From NCBI GenBank assembly GCA_025331125.1, contig JAOALB010000265.1, positions 1 through 43,276 on the forward strand: a stretch of 43,276 bases of DNA, written 5' to 3'. This DNA is from Mycogone perniciosa. Lineage: Eukaryota; Ascomycota; Sordariomycetes; Hypocreales; Hypocreaceae. Below the pieces are notes generated by a model. It had not been told where the DNA came from, ran no database searches, and saw only the letters and a list, made by a program, of their open reading frames with translations. Made by a program: the position numbers and the translations under genes. This document shows, in pieces, positions 10,632 to 21,705 of this stretch; position 1 is the first letter of the stretch; every line of letters begins with the position of its first letter.

Positions 10632-13227
10632 ATGGCGACGGCACTCCCCTTTGCGTCTCGGCCAAACGGTATCAGCAACTCCTCCAATTGTTCCCTACCT
10701 CGCCGTCGAACCTCGCTGTCCTCGTTCCCTCCTTCACGTTCGTCGTCGCAAATGTCGCTCAATTCACGGCCGTCCAGGTCACCGCACCCGCCTGTGACTG
10801 AAACAGATCGCACATCGAACCCGAGCACCAAGTCGAAGACCCCATCCATTGCGCCTTCTTCGCAGCACTCGTCCCTATCAGCGCCTCGCCGAGTGGATGT
10901 CGACTCTCAGCCCCAAAAGAGGCTTCGATCTCAGTATCCCCGTGGATCAAGGGCCAATCATGTCGAGTACATCTTGGTGGCGTCGTTTGATATTGACCGT
11001 GGCCCGGTCATGGAGCATCAATATCCCGTCGCCATTACCGGAGACGAGAACATGCTGGCGGAGCTGATGCTTCCTGATCAAGCACATGCTCGCAACCAGG
11101 ACTGGACGATATTTTTCCTGCACAAAGATACCACTCCAGAAGAGGAGGACCTGGAGCGTGAGGCCAAAGAGAGGAGGCGGCGGCGCAGGAAGAGACGAGA
11201 GGACTTGGCTGCTGGTATCATTACGGAAGATGAAGAGGAAGATGAACCCGAGGAAGATGATGATTTGGATGAAGACCTAGATGACGATGACGACGACGAA
11301 TCGACAGATAGCGAACCCGAGGGCGGAGAAGGGCCCCCGCTCATCTACGTGCTAAATTTGGTAAACACCAAGCACGACAAGTCTGTGAAACGAGGAGCTG
11401 TCGTTAAGGCTATGGCTATCTGCACGCGACATCCCTTTCTGCACATATACAAGGTGGGTGGTTGCTCCTCCGGGCATCTGCATTTGAGCGCATGAACTAA
11501 CGGGCTATTTTCGCATCCAGCCGCTTTTACTGCTTGCCTTGGAGGAATACTTCAAGTCGCCGGTGCCAGAGACTCTTTCCATGCTGTATGATTCTGTCAA
11601 TGCCATGGATTTGTCTCTCATGCCCAAGTTGAGTCTTCTTGAGAGGAATTTGCTACTGGCTAGTGACAACAAGGATCTCTTCGTGGAGAAGTTTGAACAC
11701 ATGATCCAAATGCGCATGGCCGAAGATAGGGGCGGACTCATTCTGGACGACAGACGTCACAGTCCGCCACGCACTGGCGGCATATCCAGGGCCGGCACCA
11801 AAGCGCACGTCGAGGGTGGGCAGTCGACTTACTCTGTCGCTCGAGATACTCACGAATTTGAGAGCAAAGTCATGTATAAGGGCATTCCTATCCCCATCAA
11901 AGTGCCCACCGCTGTCATGCCAGAAACTGTGGGTGACTTTTCCCTCATCAAGCTGATACAGAACTTTTCGGAGGCCCATGCAAAGTCGCCGCAGCCCTTT
12001 GTGTTACACCCTCATCTGACAACCAACGGGGCCAACACACATCCAATCATTGTGCTGGTAAACGGCTTGTTGACACAGAAAAGGATCATCTTTCTGGGAC
12101 ACAACATGCCTTCAGGGGAGGTGGCTGAAGCAGTCCTTGCCGCATGCGCCCTTGCATCCGGCGGTATGCTTCGGGGGTTTACAAGGCATGCCTTTCCCTA
12201 TACTGACTTAACCAAGATTGATGATCTGCTTAATGTTCCCGGATTCATTGCTGGTGTCACCAACCCTACATTTGAGCATCACCCTGAATGGTGGGACGTG
12301 CTGTGCGACTTGCCCAGTGGGCGCATCAAGATCAGCAGCAAAATCGAAATGGCCCCGGTCACCGAGGGATTGATTTATTTCCAGCAGCAGCACCCTAACC
12401 TTGCCAACATTGCTAGTGGGGTCTCCAACAGCACCCAAGATCTGACTGGTGATACGGCCTTTATGGCGGACATTATGAAGAGCATTGCTGTAAGGCATGG
12501 GGAGCGGGTGATTCGCGCAAAGTGGCGTGGTTGGGTCACCAAGTTTACGAGAATTGCTGCCCAGTTTGAGGAGAGCGTGTACGGCGCGAGTGCTCTGTAT
12601 ATTGGCGGCGAGGACCAAGACTTGGCGTTGCCAGGGGCTAATGGTCATGGATATGTGTGGGCGGACGATACGGCGAAGTACAAGGAGCTTGCTGGTAATG
12701 TGACGAGGATCGAAGGCTGGCGTAATACTCGTAGTTACTACAGCTTCATCCAGGTATGCACAACTTCGGCATCATAGTCGTTGATCAAAGCTGACCCACA
12801 CTCTCAGGACCTTGCACAGGTATATACCGTCCGTCCACTCAAAGGGCTCGACTTGGCTCATATGCATGATCGACTACGCATGCAGCGTCTGTCTCCAGCG
12901 CAGAGCAAGGACATTTACCTCACACTGTCGAAGCATATTTATTCATACGATGAAATTTGCCTACTGCTTGACGTGGCGCCGGAGTCGCACGCAGGGCTCT
13001 TTTATGTTGCGCTTGGTCTCTTCCACAAGGACCGCGAGGTCAGAGTCAAGACGGCTGACTTGCTGGAGCGAATTACCGAACACGAAGCCGGGCAACATTG
13101 GTGGAAGAGCCTAAGCAACTTTGAGAAGCTCGCATTCAAACGGATTCGCCGTGAGACTGAGGCGGAGATGCGATCCAAACTGGAGAAGGAGGGGCTCAGC
13201 ACTGTCGTGGAGAAGAGGATCAGCTAA
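10632..13227 (+). CDS. mesA: Polarity protein MesA/Afi1 (Afi1 docking and SPA/DENN-like domains)
   Basis: This protein is expected to stabilise the axis of polarised growth at hyphal tips. The family is named from yeast Afi1, which docks Arf3, and Aspergillus nidulans MesA. Exons 10632-11453, 11521-12753 and 12808-13227 are joined by introns of 67 and 54 nt. They encode 824 residues. Residues 1-105 are Ser/Pro/Arg-rich. The Afi1 N-terminal domain starts near 110 (HVEYILVASFDIDRGPVMEH) and is interrupted by a strongly basic stretch and a long acidic tract (about 198-235). The stabilisation-of-polarity-axis region follows, with KRIIFLGHNMPSGEVAEAVL and RGFTRHAFPYTDLTKIDDLL. The C-terminus is charged and helical. 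All splice sites keep frame. The family call is firm; the symbol follows A. nidulans. Confidence 0.88.
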
Positions 13228-13930
13228 AATATTCTTACACAAAGCAGCGAGAGGAAGGGCAAATCCCGGGGCATGTCAATGGCGCTCTTCGGACGGGGGC
13301 CTGAGTACACAGGTTACGTTGACGGAAAGGGCTCTTATGCACAACTTACTTATTATTACCACCATGCTTGGGCGGCGTTGTTTGCAGATAGAGTTATATC
13401 GGTTGGGTGGAGATGGTGCAAACGTCATGGGCTATATCTATGGATTTGATATGATGGAAATCATTTTGTGATCATTGGACTGGGAGGATGGCACCTTTTT
13501 CTCATTTCTCCGACATTTATTCTTCAATCTCTTTTGGATTCTTGGACGATGAGACAAGGGAAGTGGTGCTGGGAGGTATTCTGTGGCGTGATGGAGCAAC
13601 TCATTTTTCTTCTCCCCCTTTATCGTGTACCTATGGACTGTGTGTATATACTCCGTACAAGAAGATATGAGAACCCGACCCGGTCGGCAATGTGAGCTGT
13701 GAGGCCCCATTTACTATTATGTGGTGCACTATAAAAGCAGCTAGAGATGCATTCGTTTATACTTGTATTCCTTTCTTCCTCCCATTTCCATTCTCACCTC
13801 CCTCGTCCTCATTTGATGATACCTTGAACCGCAGTTTGACGCTTGCCAGCAAATTCCGACATGAGACTAGTAATGCCTATTTGTAACACATCTAGCATGA
13901 TTGGCATCTCGTCATTGAGTCTGTTCGTCT
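13228..13930. other. Intergenic region between convergent genes
   Basis: This 0.7 kb between two convergent genes would hold both 3' ends. It contains TACTCCGTA at 13649-13657. Nothing else is recognised. Confidence 0.5.
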
Positions 13931-16040
13931 CTAGCCAGTCCCTGCACATCCATGATCCTCATACTTCTCGTCAGAAGACTTCTTCTTCCACTTATGCGTG
14001 TATCCGCCAGCTCCCTTCTGCACATTGAGATTATTGAAGCACCACGCATTCGTCCAGATGGGCGTCCGGAAGAACGCACGCCACTCCCAACCGTCGTGGT
14101 CCTCTGGTTTGTCATAGTACTCAAACTCCCACGCAGTCAGGCCGCCGCCGATACAGCTTCTGGCCTTGGGCATTAGAGTCTCCTGGCCGAAATCCCAGCC
14201 GGCCCAGCCATGGCCATAGATGGTGTATGACGAGAAGATGAGCTTGTACCACCCTTGGCACGAACCGTCGGTGCGAGTGAAAAGCTGACGATCCTTCTTC
14301 GGGTTAATCTCATATGTGTAGCTGCCGCGTACCCATTTACCGCCGAATTTCCAGTTCATTGGGTTCTCTGGGTCGTTGCCATCGCACGAGTTGATGATGC
14401 GGTCCATTGACTCCTTGCAGATCTTGGGGTCGAACGAGGACGCGTCGTTGCTCAGCTGGATCACAAACTGCACCTCCTCGGGTGTCTTCTCGTGATACGT
14501 CTTCTCCCACTTCCAGTTGACCGTGTCGGAGGGAGGCTTGACGTTGTCACAGAAGTCCTTGTAGTTGATGTCGAGGCGCTCCCAGCTGACGAAGGCTTTG
14601 CGGCCCTCCTTCTTCCTCCAGCAGACGAACTCGTCCTGCTCGATCTGGCACACGTCGCCACCCTTGCCGTTCTGAACGGCCTTGACGTAGGCGAGGTTCT
14701 GCAAGGCAAATGCGGCAATCGTCTCGTGGCCCCTTTCATTAGGGTGGAACTTCATGCCAAAGGTATCTGGCAGACCCAGCCCCAAGGTTGGATCGAAGCC
14801 GTCGTCGCCCGGGCAGTTGGGCGGCGAAGGGGCGCGAGGATCAAGCTTATGCAAAGCTACAGCGCGCGGGTCTGGCGACTTGTACAGGAGCGACTCGTAC
14901 AAGTTGATGTGATCTATGGATTCCTTGATGTGGTGCTCCCAGTCCGGATCATTCTGGTTCTCCTCGTCACCGAGCTCACGCCGTTTAAGGCCATCGTGTT
15001 CGAACGGTCGGACCCATGTGTTGCCCTTGAAGAACTGCATTTCAGGCTGCTTTGGGTCAGGGTAATTGCCATTGCTGCTCGGCGAGCACATCTGCCCGTC
15101 AACCTCGGCAGGCCAGGAACTCCAGTCGGAGAACTCAATGTCGTATTTCTTGTTTTTGTCCTTTTGAAACTCCCTAACGACGTCATGGATAGCGTCGTTG
15201 ATATTACCGACAAGTTTGTTGAACTTCTTGCGACGGTCCACAGTCAGGCGTAGTCCTTGGCTTGTCCAGTACTTCCAGGACCAGAACTCGGGGAGTGCCC
15301 AGTTCTGCTTCTCTGGGTTGGCACAGTCCTCATTTTCAGTATTGAAGAAAGGCGCATAGCCGTTGTAGATGACGATGCCATCCTTCCTCATCTTGGGCTT
15401 GAGCGCATTGAGAATTTCCCGGATATTGTCCTTGAGAATGTTGTCAATGTTCTCTTGCGCCTTGTTGATGAGCTCTGTACACGCGCCCTCACCACTATAG
15501 GGAAGCATCACGCACTTGCGGATCATGGCGGCCTCAACAAAGTGTTAGCAGATTGTCTTTCAGCCCTGACTCCTTTTCAAAGGGGTAGCTTACCAGACAC
15601 AGATCGTTGCCACCCGCCGTCATCATGACAACGTCGAGGTCGCCTTCCAGTTTCTTCGCCTGCTGGTAGATACCTTCAGAGCGGTCGCCGCTGCACGCAG
15701 GATACTGAAAGGACTTCTTGCTGGCGCCGATGGCGCGGTCGACCATGTGCGGCCAGGTGTAGGTGTATCGCGAGCACAGCCAGTCCGGCGAGTCGGTGGG
15801 AGGAAAACCCATTCTCTTACCGGAGCCGATACCTGCGGTGAAACTGTCACCAATGGCCGCCCATCTCTGGACAAAGTCGAGCCTCACGGTGTCGTCCTCA
15901 CGTTTCGCCAGCAGAGGCGAAACGGCCACAGGTGTGATATCATTGTCTGTCTCATTGATGAAGCCGGTACTGCGGATCGCATATGGAGCAGACAGTGCCG
16001 GCCACAAAGTGGCAGCAAGAAGCCAGACCGCTGATGGCAT
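13931..16040 (-). CDS. Secreted GDSL/SGNH hydrolase with a long C-terminal domain
   Basis: This is a secreted esterase or lipase of the SGNH fold. The chosen start, ATG 16040, gives a clear signal peptide (MPSAVWLLAATLWPALSA); the frame extends upstream but would put charged residues before it. Exons 16040-15594 and 15532-13931 flank a 61-nt intron and give 682 residues. The catalytic blocks are visible: Gly-Asp-Ser in AAIGDSFTAGIGSG (Ser66), the GGND block at 143-146, and a late His block (GMKFHPNERGHETIA). A dibasic KR at 46-47 may be a processing site. After the catalytic part about 300 residues remain, rich in Cys and Trp. They include a segment with MNWKFGGKWVRGSYTYEI that I associate loosely with C-terminal parts of other secreted fungal hydrolases. 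The substrate is unknown. Confidence 0.83.
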
Positions 16041-16972
16041 GGCCGTAATGCCTATGAGGTCGTATCTTGTCTTCAAAGAGGCTTCGTCTCGGCCTAGTGA
16101 ACCACTCTCATAACCCACAACGCCTTATGAAGGGGACGAAAGAAGAAAGACAAGAGAAAAGAAGATCAGAGATCCGTCAGCACGGCCTATTCAGCCGCCG
16201 GGGGCTCGGGATATTCGCTCGTTGACAAAAGATCTCTCTTTCCCCCCTGGATGCGCCTTTAGATTGCAATACCATGTTGTGAATTCGCCCGAAGGGCCCC
16301 GTGCTAGATCTCACGTTACAGTGAGAAGTTCTTCGGCGTCCTAATCAGGTAATAGCCGAATATATCGTTCATGCAGATCGTGATGTCTTAAATGCATGCC
16401 AAGATCTAATAAATAGTACCATACGGAGTACGAAGCAAGTAGTGTAGTGACTCATCCTTAATAATCAGCAATATCTATGCTTGTCCCCGAACAGTGCGAA
16501 GGATTCGACCCACAATGAGAACTACCCGAGAGTGGGGCCGAGACAACGGAGCCTTGTCTTGGCGGAGGATTTAGTTGTGGACTCGGAGACCGGCCCAGGG
16601 TGGGTGGGCTATGGGGGCTATGGGGGTCACGGAACTGAAAGATTAAAGTATCGGTACGGAGTGCGAGTGACCACCATGTCGAATAGTACCCTTGTCAGAA
16701 TATCATGAATGGAAGGGGAAAAAAATCTCATACAGACAGGCTGCTAAAGGGTGGGCCTAGGCCAACCGAAGCCACGGTATATTCGGTGGTTTCCAATTTT
16801 GGAACCTCTTGACGTAGTACCACGGGTATGTGATGAAGTGGACTTGAGTGAGTCTGGTTTCTCAGTATCCTTCTACTCCCTTCTTCCTCTCATCGTGGCC
16901 GCTCTTTCATATCAGCGTCAACGGGGACTCAAGGCTCTTTCTTTGTGCGAATCTGAGCACGCTGTTGCAAAC
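16041..16972. other. Shared upstream region of SGNH hydrolase and chitinase genes
   Basis: This 0.9 kb separates two divergent secreted-protein genes. It holds one exact TACGGAGTA (16422-16430), one near match (16655-16663) and a G-rich tract (16598-16626). It is the obvious place for shared control elements, but I could not assign specific factor sites. Confidence 0.5.
16598..16626 (+). other. G-rich tract with G-quadruplex pattern
   Basis: Five runs of three or more G (16598-16600, 16602-16604, 16606-16608, 16613-16617, 16622-16626) are separated by loops of 1-4 bases. This meets the usual four-run G-quadruplex pattern, about 350 bp upstream of the chitinase start. Confidence 0.5.
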
Positions 16973-18947
16973 ATGCTGGCAACGACAGTATTTGTCGCCC
17001 TCCAACTTGGCACTTGCTTCGTCCAGGCACGGGCGTTCAACAATAAAGATGGAGGTATCCCGGCTCGCGCCTTTTTGCCGTCCCCGTCACCCGATTTCAT
17101 TGCGATTGCGGCTGCAGAGGAGCCTGACTACACATGCTCCAAGACAAAACCGTGCAAGCTCGGCTGTTGTGGTGCTCTGTTCGTGTGGCCCTTTCTACCT
17201 ATCTGTATAGCTTCTGAATTCTCTCTAACGTTTATGTATCCAGCGATGACAAGGGAAACGGCGTGTGTGGCGCCGGGCCCGACTTCTGCGGCCCTGGAAA
17301 ATGCACCTCGCAGTGTGGATGGAAGAGCGAGTGCGATCCTGGCTGGGGCAAAGAATGGTCTGAAGCGACGACATGCCCACTGAGCGTCTGCTGCAGCCCG
17401 TTTGGCTTCTGCGGCACGACTGATGATTTCTGTCAGGGCAAGAAGATTGCAAGTCCTGAGTGTCCTATCGGCCAACGTACCTCGGACAAGCGGACTGTAG
17501 GCTACTACGAGGGCTGGAACATGCAACGTCCCTGTGGCACGATGACTCCCGAGCAGATCCCACTGGGCTACTACACGCATCTTAACTTTGCTTTTGCGCT
17601 CATCCACCCAAAGACGTTCCACGTAGCGCCCATGGACAGCGAGACGGCCAAGCATTACAGCGCCGTCACAAATCTGAAGGCCGCCCAGCCCGGGCTGCAG
17701 GTGTGGATCGCCATTGGCGGGTGGGCTATGAACGACCCAGGCCCGTACCGGACAGCTTTCTCGGATATGGCGAAGTCAGATGCTACGCAGGATGCCTTCT
17801 TCGAGTCGCTCATCACCTTCATGTTTCAGTACGAATTTGACGGTGTCGACATTGACTGGGAGGTGAGTTGCCTCTAGTTCGGAGTGTGTGCGTGCTTAGC
17901 TAACTTTCTACCATTAGTATCCGGTGGCTGATGACCGCGGCGGCATCCAAGAGGACTTTGACAACTATGCTCGGATGCTACGGCGCCTGCGTGCGCGGCT
18001 TAACCGCTCCGGCAAGAAGTTTGGCATTAGTATTGCTATTGTAAGTGTTCGATGCGTTGAAGCCGTCGTAATCGGTAGACTCTTTTGCTGATCGAGTGCG
18101 TGTAGCCTGCTAGTTACTGGTACCTGCGAGGTTTCAACCTCAAGGAGCTAGAACCGTCTCTGGACTGGTTCAACATTATGACTTACGATATTCGTACGCA
18201 TGACCTTCTTCATCCCTTCAGCTACACGGTTGGGAAATAGACTGACCTTTCCGTTCAGACGGCACGTGGGACAGCACTGTCCGAGCCATCGGCTCCTTCG
18301 CCTATGCACACACAAACCTGACCGAGATCAACAATGGTCTCGAGCTTCTCTGGCGCAATAACGTCAATCCAGAACGCGTGAACCTCGGGCTCGGCTTCTA
18401 TGGTAGAAGTAAGCCAATCATCTCCCTTCTTTGAATACGTAAAACTCTCTAGCTCCAAGGTTCTGACAAAAATTATAGGTTTCACCATGGCTGACCCTAA
18501 CTGCATGGCCCCCGGCTGCCCGTTCAAGAACTCAACAGGTGCGGGTGCGGGCCGCTGCACCGGCACGCCAGGTGTACTATCAGCAGCTGAGATCAATGAG
18601 ATCATCAAGAAGGGTGCAAAACAGACGTTCTACGAGAAGGAAGCCGTACAAATCGTCACATGGGACCGTGACCAGTGGGTCAGCTGGGACGATACCAAGA
18701 CACTTAAGATGAAGCAGGATTTCGCCAACCGGCGCTGCCTTGGAGGGTAAGTATTAAGCGTTAAGAGACTGTGAAATAAAGCGGCTAACAATCGTATTTG
18801 CACAGAACCATGGTGTGGGCAATTGATCTAGACGACGGGACGCTGATCAACGAGCTTGGTTCCAACCTAAACCGACCTAAGGCGTCTGTGTATAACTCGA
18901 CGAGCTACGTGTGTAATCTTGGGACAGGGCCTTTGGGGCAGAAATGA
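16973..18947 (+). CDS. Secreted GH18 chitinase with N-terminal CBM18-type cysteine-rich region
   Basis: This is an endo- or exo-chitinase that cleaves beta-1,4-GlcNAc polymers outside the cell. Seven exons are supported: 16973-17178, 17244-17862, 17918-18040, 18106-18193, 18259-18408, 18479-18746 and 18806-18947. They give 531 residues. A signal peptide (MLATTVFVALQLGTCFVQA) leads. A cysteine-rich chitin-binding region (about 55-125) follows, ending in the hevein-like TTCPLSVCCSPFGFCGTTDDFC. The GH18 barrel then starts (RTVGYYEGWN) and carries the DxxDxDxE motif FDGVDIDWE with catalytic Glu275. MTYDIHGTWDS and VNLGLGFYGRSF are further barrel motifs. This resembles the killer-toxin-like (subgroup C) chitinases, but it has no LysM domains and ends directly after the barrel, so it is much shorter than typical members. 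The first intron uses a GTTCGT donor. It heads a chitin-related gene group with the LysM gene at 21.7 kb. Confidence 0.9.
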
Positions 18948-19265
18948 ATCAGCAATTAGGATAGAACATAGCAGTAAATGATTGGTTTTAAGCTCTCCAT
19001 CATCGCTTAAGGATCTTTCGACCCGATGTGTTCAAGTGCCTCGAAAGCGAGGGCTTAGACTCAGACTTGCTCGAGTTGTGGTGAGACAGATCTGTCTACT
19101 TTCCCATACTGTTCAATGTCATTCCCAGTATCTCATCGCGGACATACAATAAAATATACGTATAACAAAATTTCATGGGATATAGCATCTCACCAATGCC
19201 CATGGGCCCGCGTTTTGAGCGCAACGAAACCTTTTATTCTGCGTATTACTCTAAAAGAAAAAGTT
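18948..19265. other. Short intergenic region between convergent genes
   Basis: These 318 bases lie between the ends of the chitinase and protease genes. They are AT-rich near 19140-19170 and hold no recognisable feature. Confidence 0.5.
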
Positions 19266-20438
19266 CTACTCCTTGCACTTATCCTTCTTAAAATTCTTAA
19301 GAAATTTATCATGCCACTTGCTCTTCTTGTCTGTGAGCAGAACTGGTAGGCCCTCAGGAAAGTTATAATCCTCATACATGCCACGAATGCCCTCGACGTC
19401 GCGCTCCGAAGGTTTGAAATTGGGTTCGATTTTCTGGTTGTCCCGGCGCATAAGGACATTCTGACGTCTGTCATTTGCGCCTAAGGGCTGGCCAGCAGCG
19501 GGTGGTGCGGCGGTGCCTATGCCTCCCGCCCCGGAGGGATAGATCATGATGGACTTCCAGTCGACGCTCACGTAGCCAACGTTGCGGCCGGTGACCTCGA
19601 AGTGCATTTCTTCGCGGTAGGGGAGCCATTCGGCGGCAGAGAAATTATGAGTTGCGGCGAAGCGGCGACTCATGCAGAGGTTAGGAACGTCATTGGGGTG
19701 AGTGTGAGAGACGCGGGCATAGACCTCGGCATAGTCCTTGAGAGCCTTGCAGTTGAAGGTTTCGAAGCTGAAGGGGGAGGCTGTCAGTGAGCCGTAGCCG
19801 GCGTTCGGGGCCCAGAAGTGGGGATTTTGGTGCTCGTGAGCTAGGCCCCAAGCATGTCCGATTTCGTGCGCAATGTTGGACGTGATGTCGAGCATGCCGA
19901 TGTCTAGCCTGTCCGACAGGGTCATGCTTGGACCCTTGTATTCGGGATCCGCTTCGTCGAGGGACTGATAACCGAGGGTGGTGGCAAGCTTGCCCTCGTT
20001 GTTGAATGAGATGACTAGCATTTTTGAGCGCTGTTTGTTGTTGACGCAGTCGCTTCCTGGTTTAGCCACCTCCCGGTATTTATAGACATCCCCGTGAAGC
20101 TTTGCATCCTCCCACATTCTCGTGGCCGAATCAATGTAGTTCATGAGCCTGTCTTTCGACTCTTGCGTCGAGTAGCAATAGCTAATGGTCTTGTCTGGCC
20201 AGAGCTTCGACTTGCCTGGGCCTTCCTGTGGGAGCATTCCGACATAGCGCTTGGTGAGAGCCTCTTGAGTCGCATTGTCCCTCACAGCGTAGCCCGCGGC
20301 ATCGACAGCGAAATGTTCGACTGGGTGCGGCGCTTGCAGCTTGACGGAGTGTTCCCAGAGCTGGTTACCAGCATGGGCGCCTGGTACAGCGCCGGCAGCG
20401 AGCAGTGTGAGCACAAGAGAGTGGTCAAGGCGAGTCAT
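19266..20438 (-). CDS. Secreted astacin-like zinc metalloprotease (family M12A-like)
   Basis: This is an extracellular zinc endopeptidase. A single exon encodes 390 residues. ATG 20438 gives a signal peptide (MTRLDHSLVLTLLAAGAVPG then AHA); an upstream in-frame extension lacks that character. A Lys-Arg at 63-64 probably marks propeptide removal by a Kex2-type protease. The zinc site HEIGHAWGLAH (191-201) fits HExxHxxGxxH, with Glu192 as catalytic base, and SIMIY at 296-300 is the Met-turn. The astacin consensus continues with HEHQNP, close to the usual HEQxRxD. The C-terminus is Lys-rich. It lies between the chitinase (convergent) and the five-LysM gene (divergent), all encoding secreted proteins. 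Cleavage of host or chitin-associated proteins is plausible, but the target is not known. Confidence 0.88.
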   Translation of the reverse strand: MTRLDHSLVLTLLAAGAVPGAHAGNQLWEHSVKLQAPHPVEHFAVDAAGYAVRDNATQEALTKRYVGMLPQEGPGKSKLWPDKTISYCYSTQESKDRLMNYIDSATRMWEDAKLHGDVYKYREVAKPGSDCVNNKQRSKMLVISFNNEGKLATTLGYQSLDEADPEYKGPSMTLSDRLDIGMLDITSNIAHEIGHAWGLAHEHQNPHFWAPNAGYGSLTASPFSFETFNCKALKDYAEVYARVSHTHPNDVPNLCMSRRFAATHNFSAAEWLPYREEMHFEVTGRNVGYVSVDWKSIMIYPSGAGGIGTAAPPAAGQPLGANDRRQNVLMRRDNQKIEPNFKPSERDVEGIRGMYEDYNFPEGLPVLLTDKKSKWHDKFLKNFKKDKCKE

Positions 20439-21705
20439 AGTTGAGATTGACTGAGGTTGAGGTGTGTTTCTTGTGAAGTCGAAGGCAGTCTCCAATGTAC
20501 TCCCAAAAGGTGCCCTCAATGGAGCATAAGATTTCCTCTGACTGAGAAGGAAGGGATAGACAAAGGTAGACTAGACTGCTCAAGCTTCGAGGTGTCTCTC
20601 GGGGACGGGTGGCTGACGACGGAGGACGAGGGATCTACATAGGACCTCGTCCTCTTTCAACAGTCCGAAAGACCGAAGCTCATTTTAGGACATCAACAAG
20701 GGTCTTGTATGGTCAGTGATAGAGCAAGTTGTCATCTGAGACCGGGGGTTGGGCAAACGGGAAAGCTCCGATGCAAAAGCGTAAGCACGATTGCGATTTC
20801 TAAGCGCCTGCATGACTTGAGCGGGACCAAAAGGTCCGTATGTACAGATACATCCCTCAAGGTGCCAAGCTATATGCAGGTACAAATAGGAATGCCCACT
20901 TCGGAAGATACTTTGTCTGTTCTAGCTCTTCTTGGCGACTATCTTTTTAGATAATAGGGCCGCAACCACGTGTAACATCGGCATCGGGGGGCGCCAGAAA
21001 GTGGTTAGTCGGGGTATCGCTTAGGATTAGGCCGAGACATTCGGGATTTAACGAAGATGTTTCCTCGATATCCACCTGCTGACCTGTAAACATGGGTGGT
21101 ACAGAGTGGTTTCTCATCTCTATCACATGGTCGTGGAGGGTCTCAATGTTACCTAACCTAGCGCATGTAGTCACACAGTGCGAATATCTATAAGGTAACG
21201 TCAAGCTAGACTTCAAGTGGGGCCGAAAGCGGGACTGTCCCGGGACCGCCCGAGAGGCCGAATGCCGCTAACGGTATCGAGCTGTGCACGAATCGGAATT
21301 AAAGCTTAGCAACTTGACATACTACTCATTGTGACGTGACAAAGCCAAGGATTCTCATCCTGGTCATTTATATTGGGAAATCGCCGAAACTAGCGCCCAG
21401 CGGAGTGTCTCATTCGGACCTCCAACATGCCTGCATGTTCTTTACCGCTACTGAGGCATTGCTCTGGACGGAACTTCCTAGGTTGATGTGGTTTGACGAG
21501 AGCGAGGTTGTTCAATAGAGGGGACCTTGAGGCATCCCCAACCTGTTGCTCTCTCCCGGCCATTCTCTATCCCTCAACTTTCGAGTTCCGTTCAGTAGTG
21601 GGTTGCTTCTTCTTCCCTTCCTTTTAAGAAGTACTACTGACCAAGGCATTATCACAGCTTTCGCCGGCTAGCTTCACCTATCTTAGGTAGCCAGCAGCAT
21701 CAGCC
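20439..21705. other. Divergent promoter region of protease and LysM genes
   Basis: This 1.27 kb lies between the divergent protease and LysM genes. Short open frames have no recognisable similarity. It could coordinate both genes, but no specific element was identified. Confidence 0.5.

Noticed and set aside
14492..15628. Plus-strand frames opposite the SGNH hydrolase
   Set aside because: They have no motifs, and the minus strand carries the GDS and GGND blocks.
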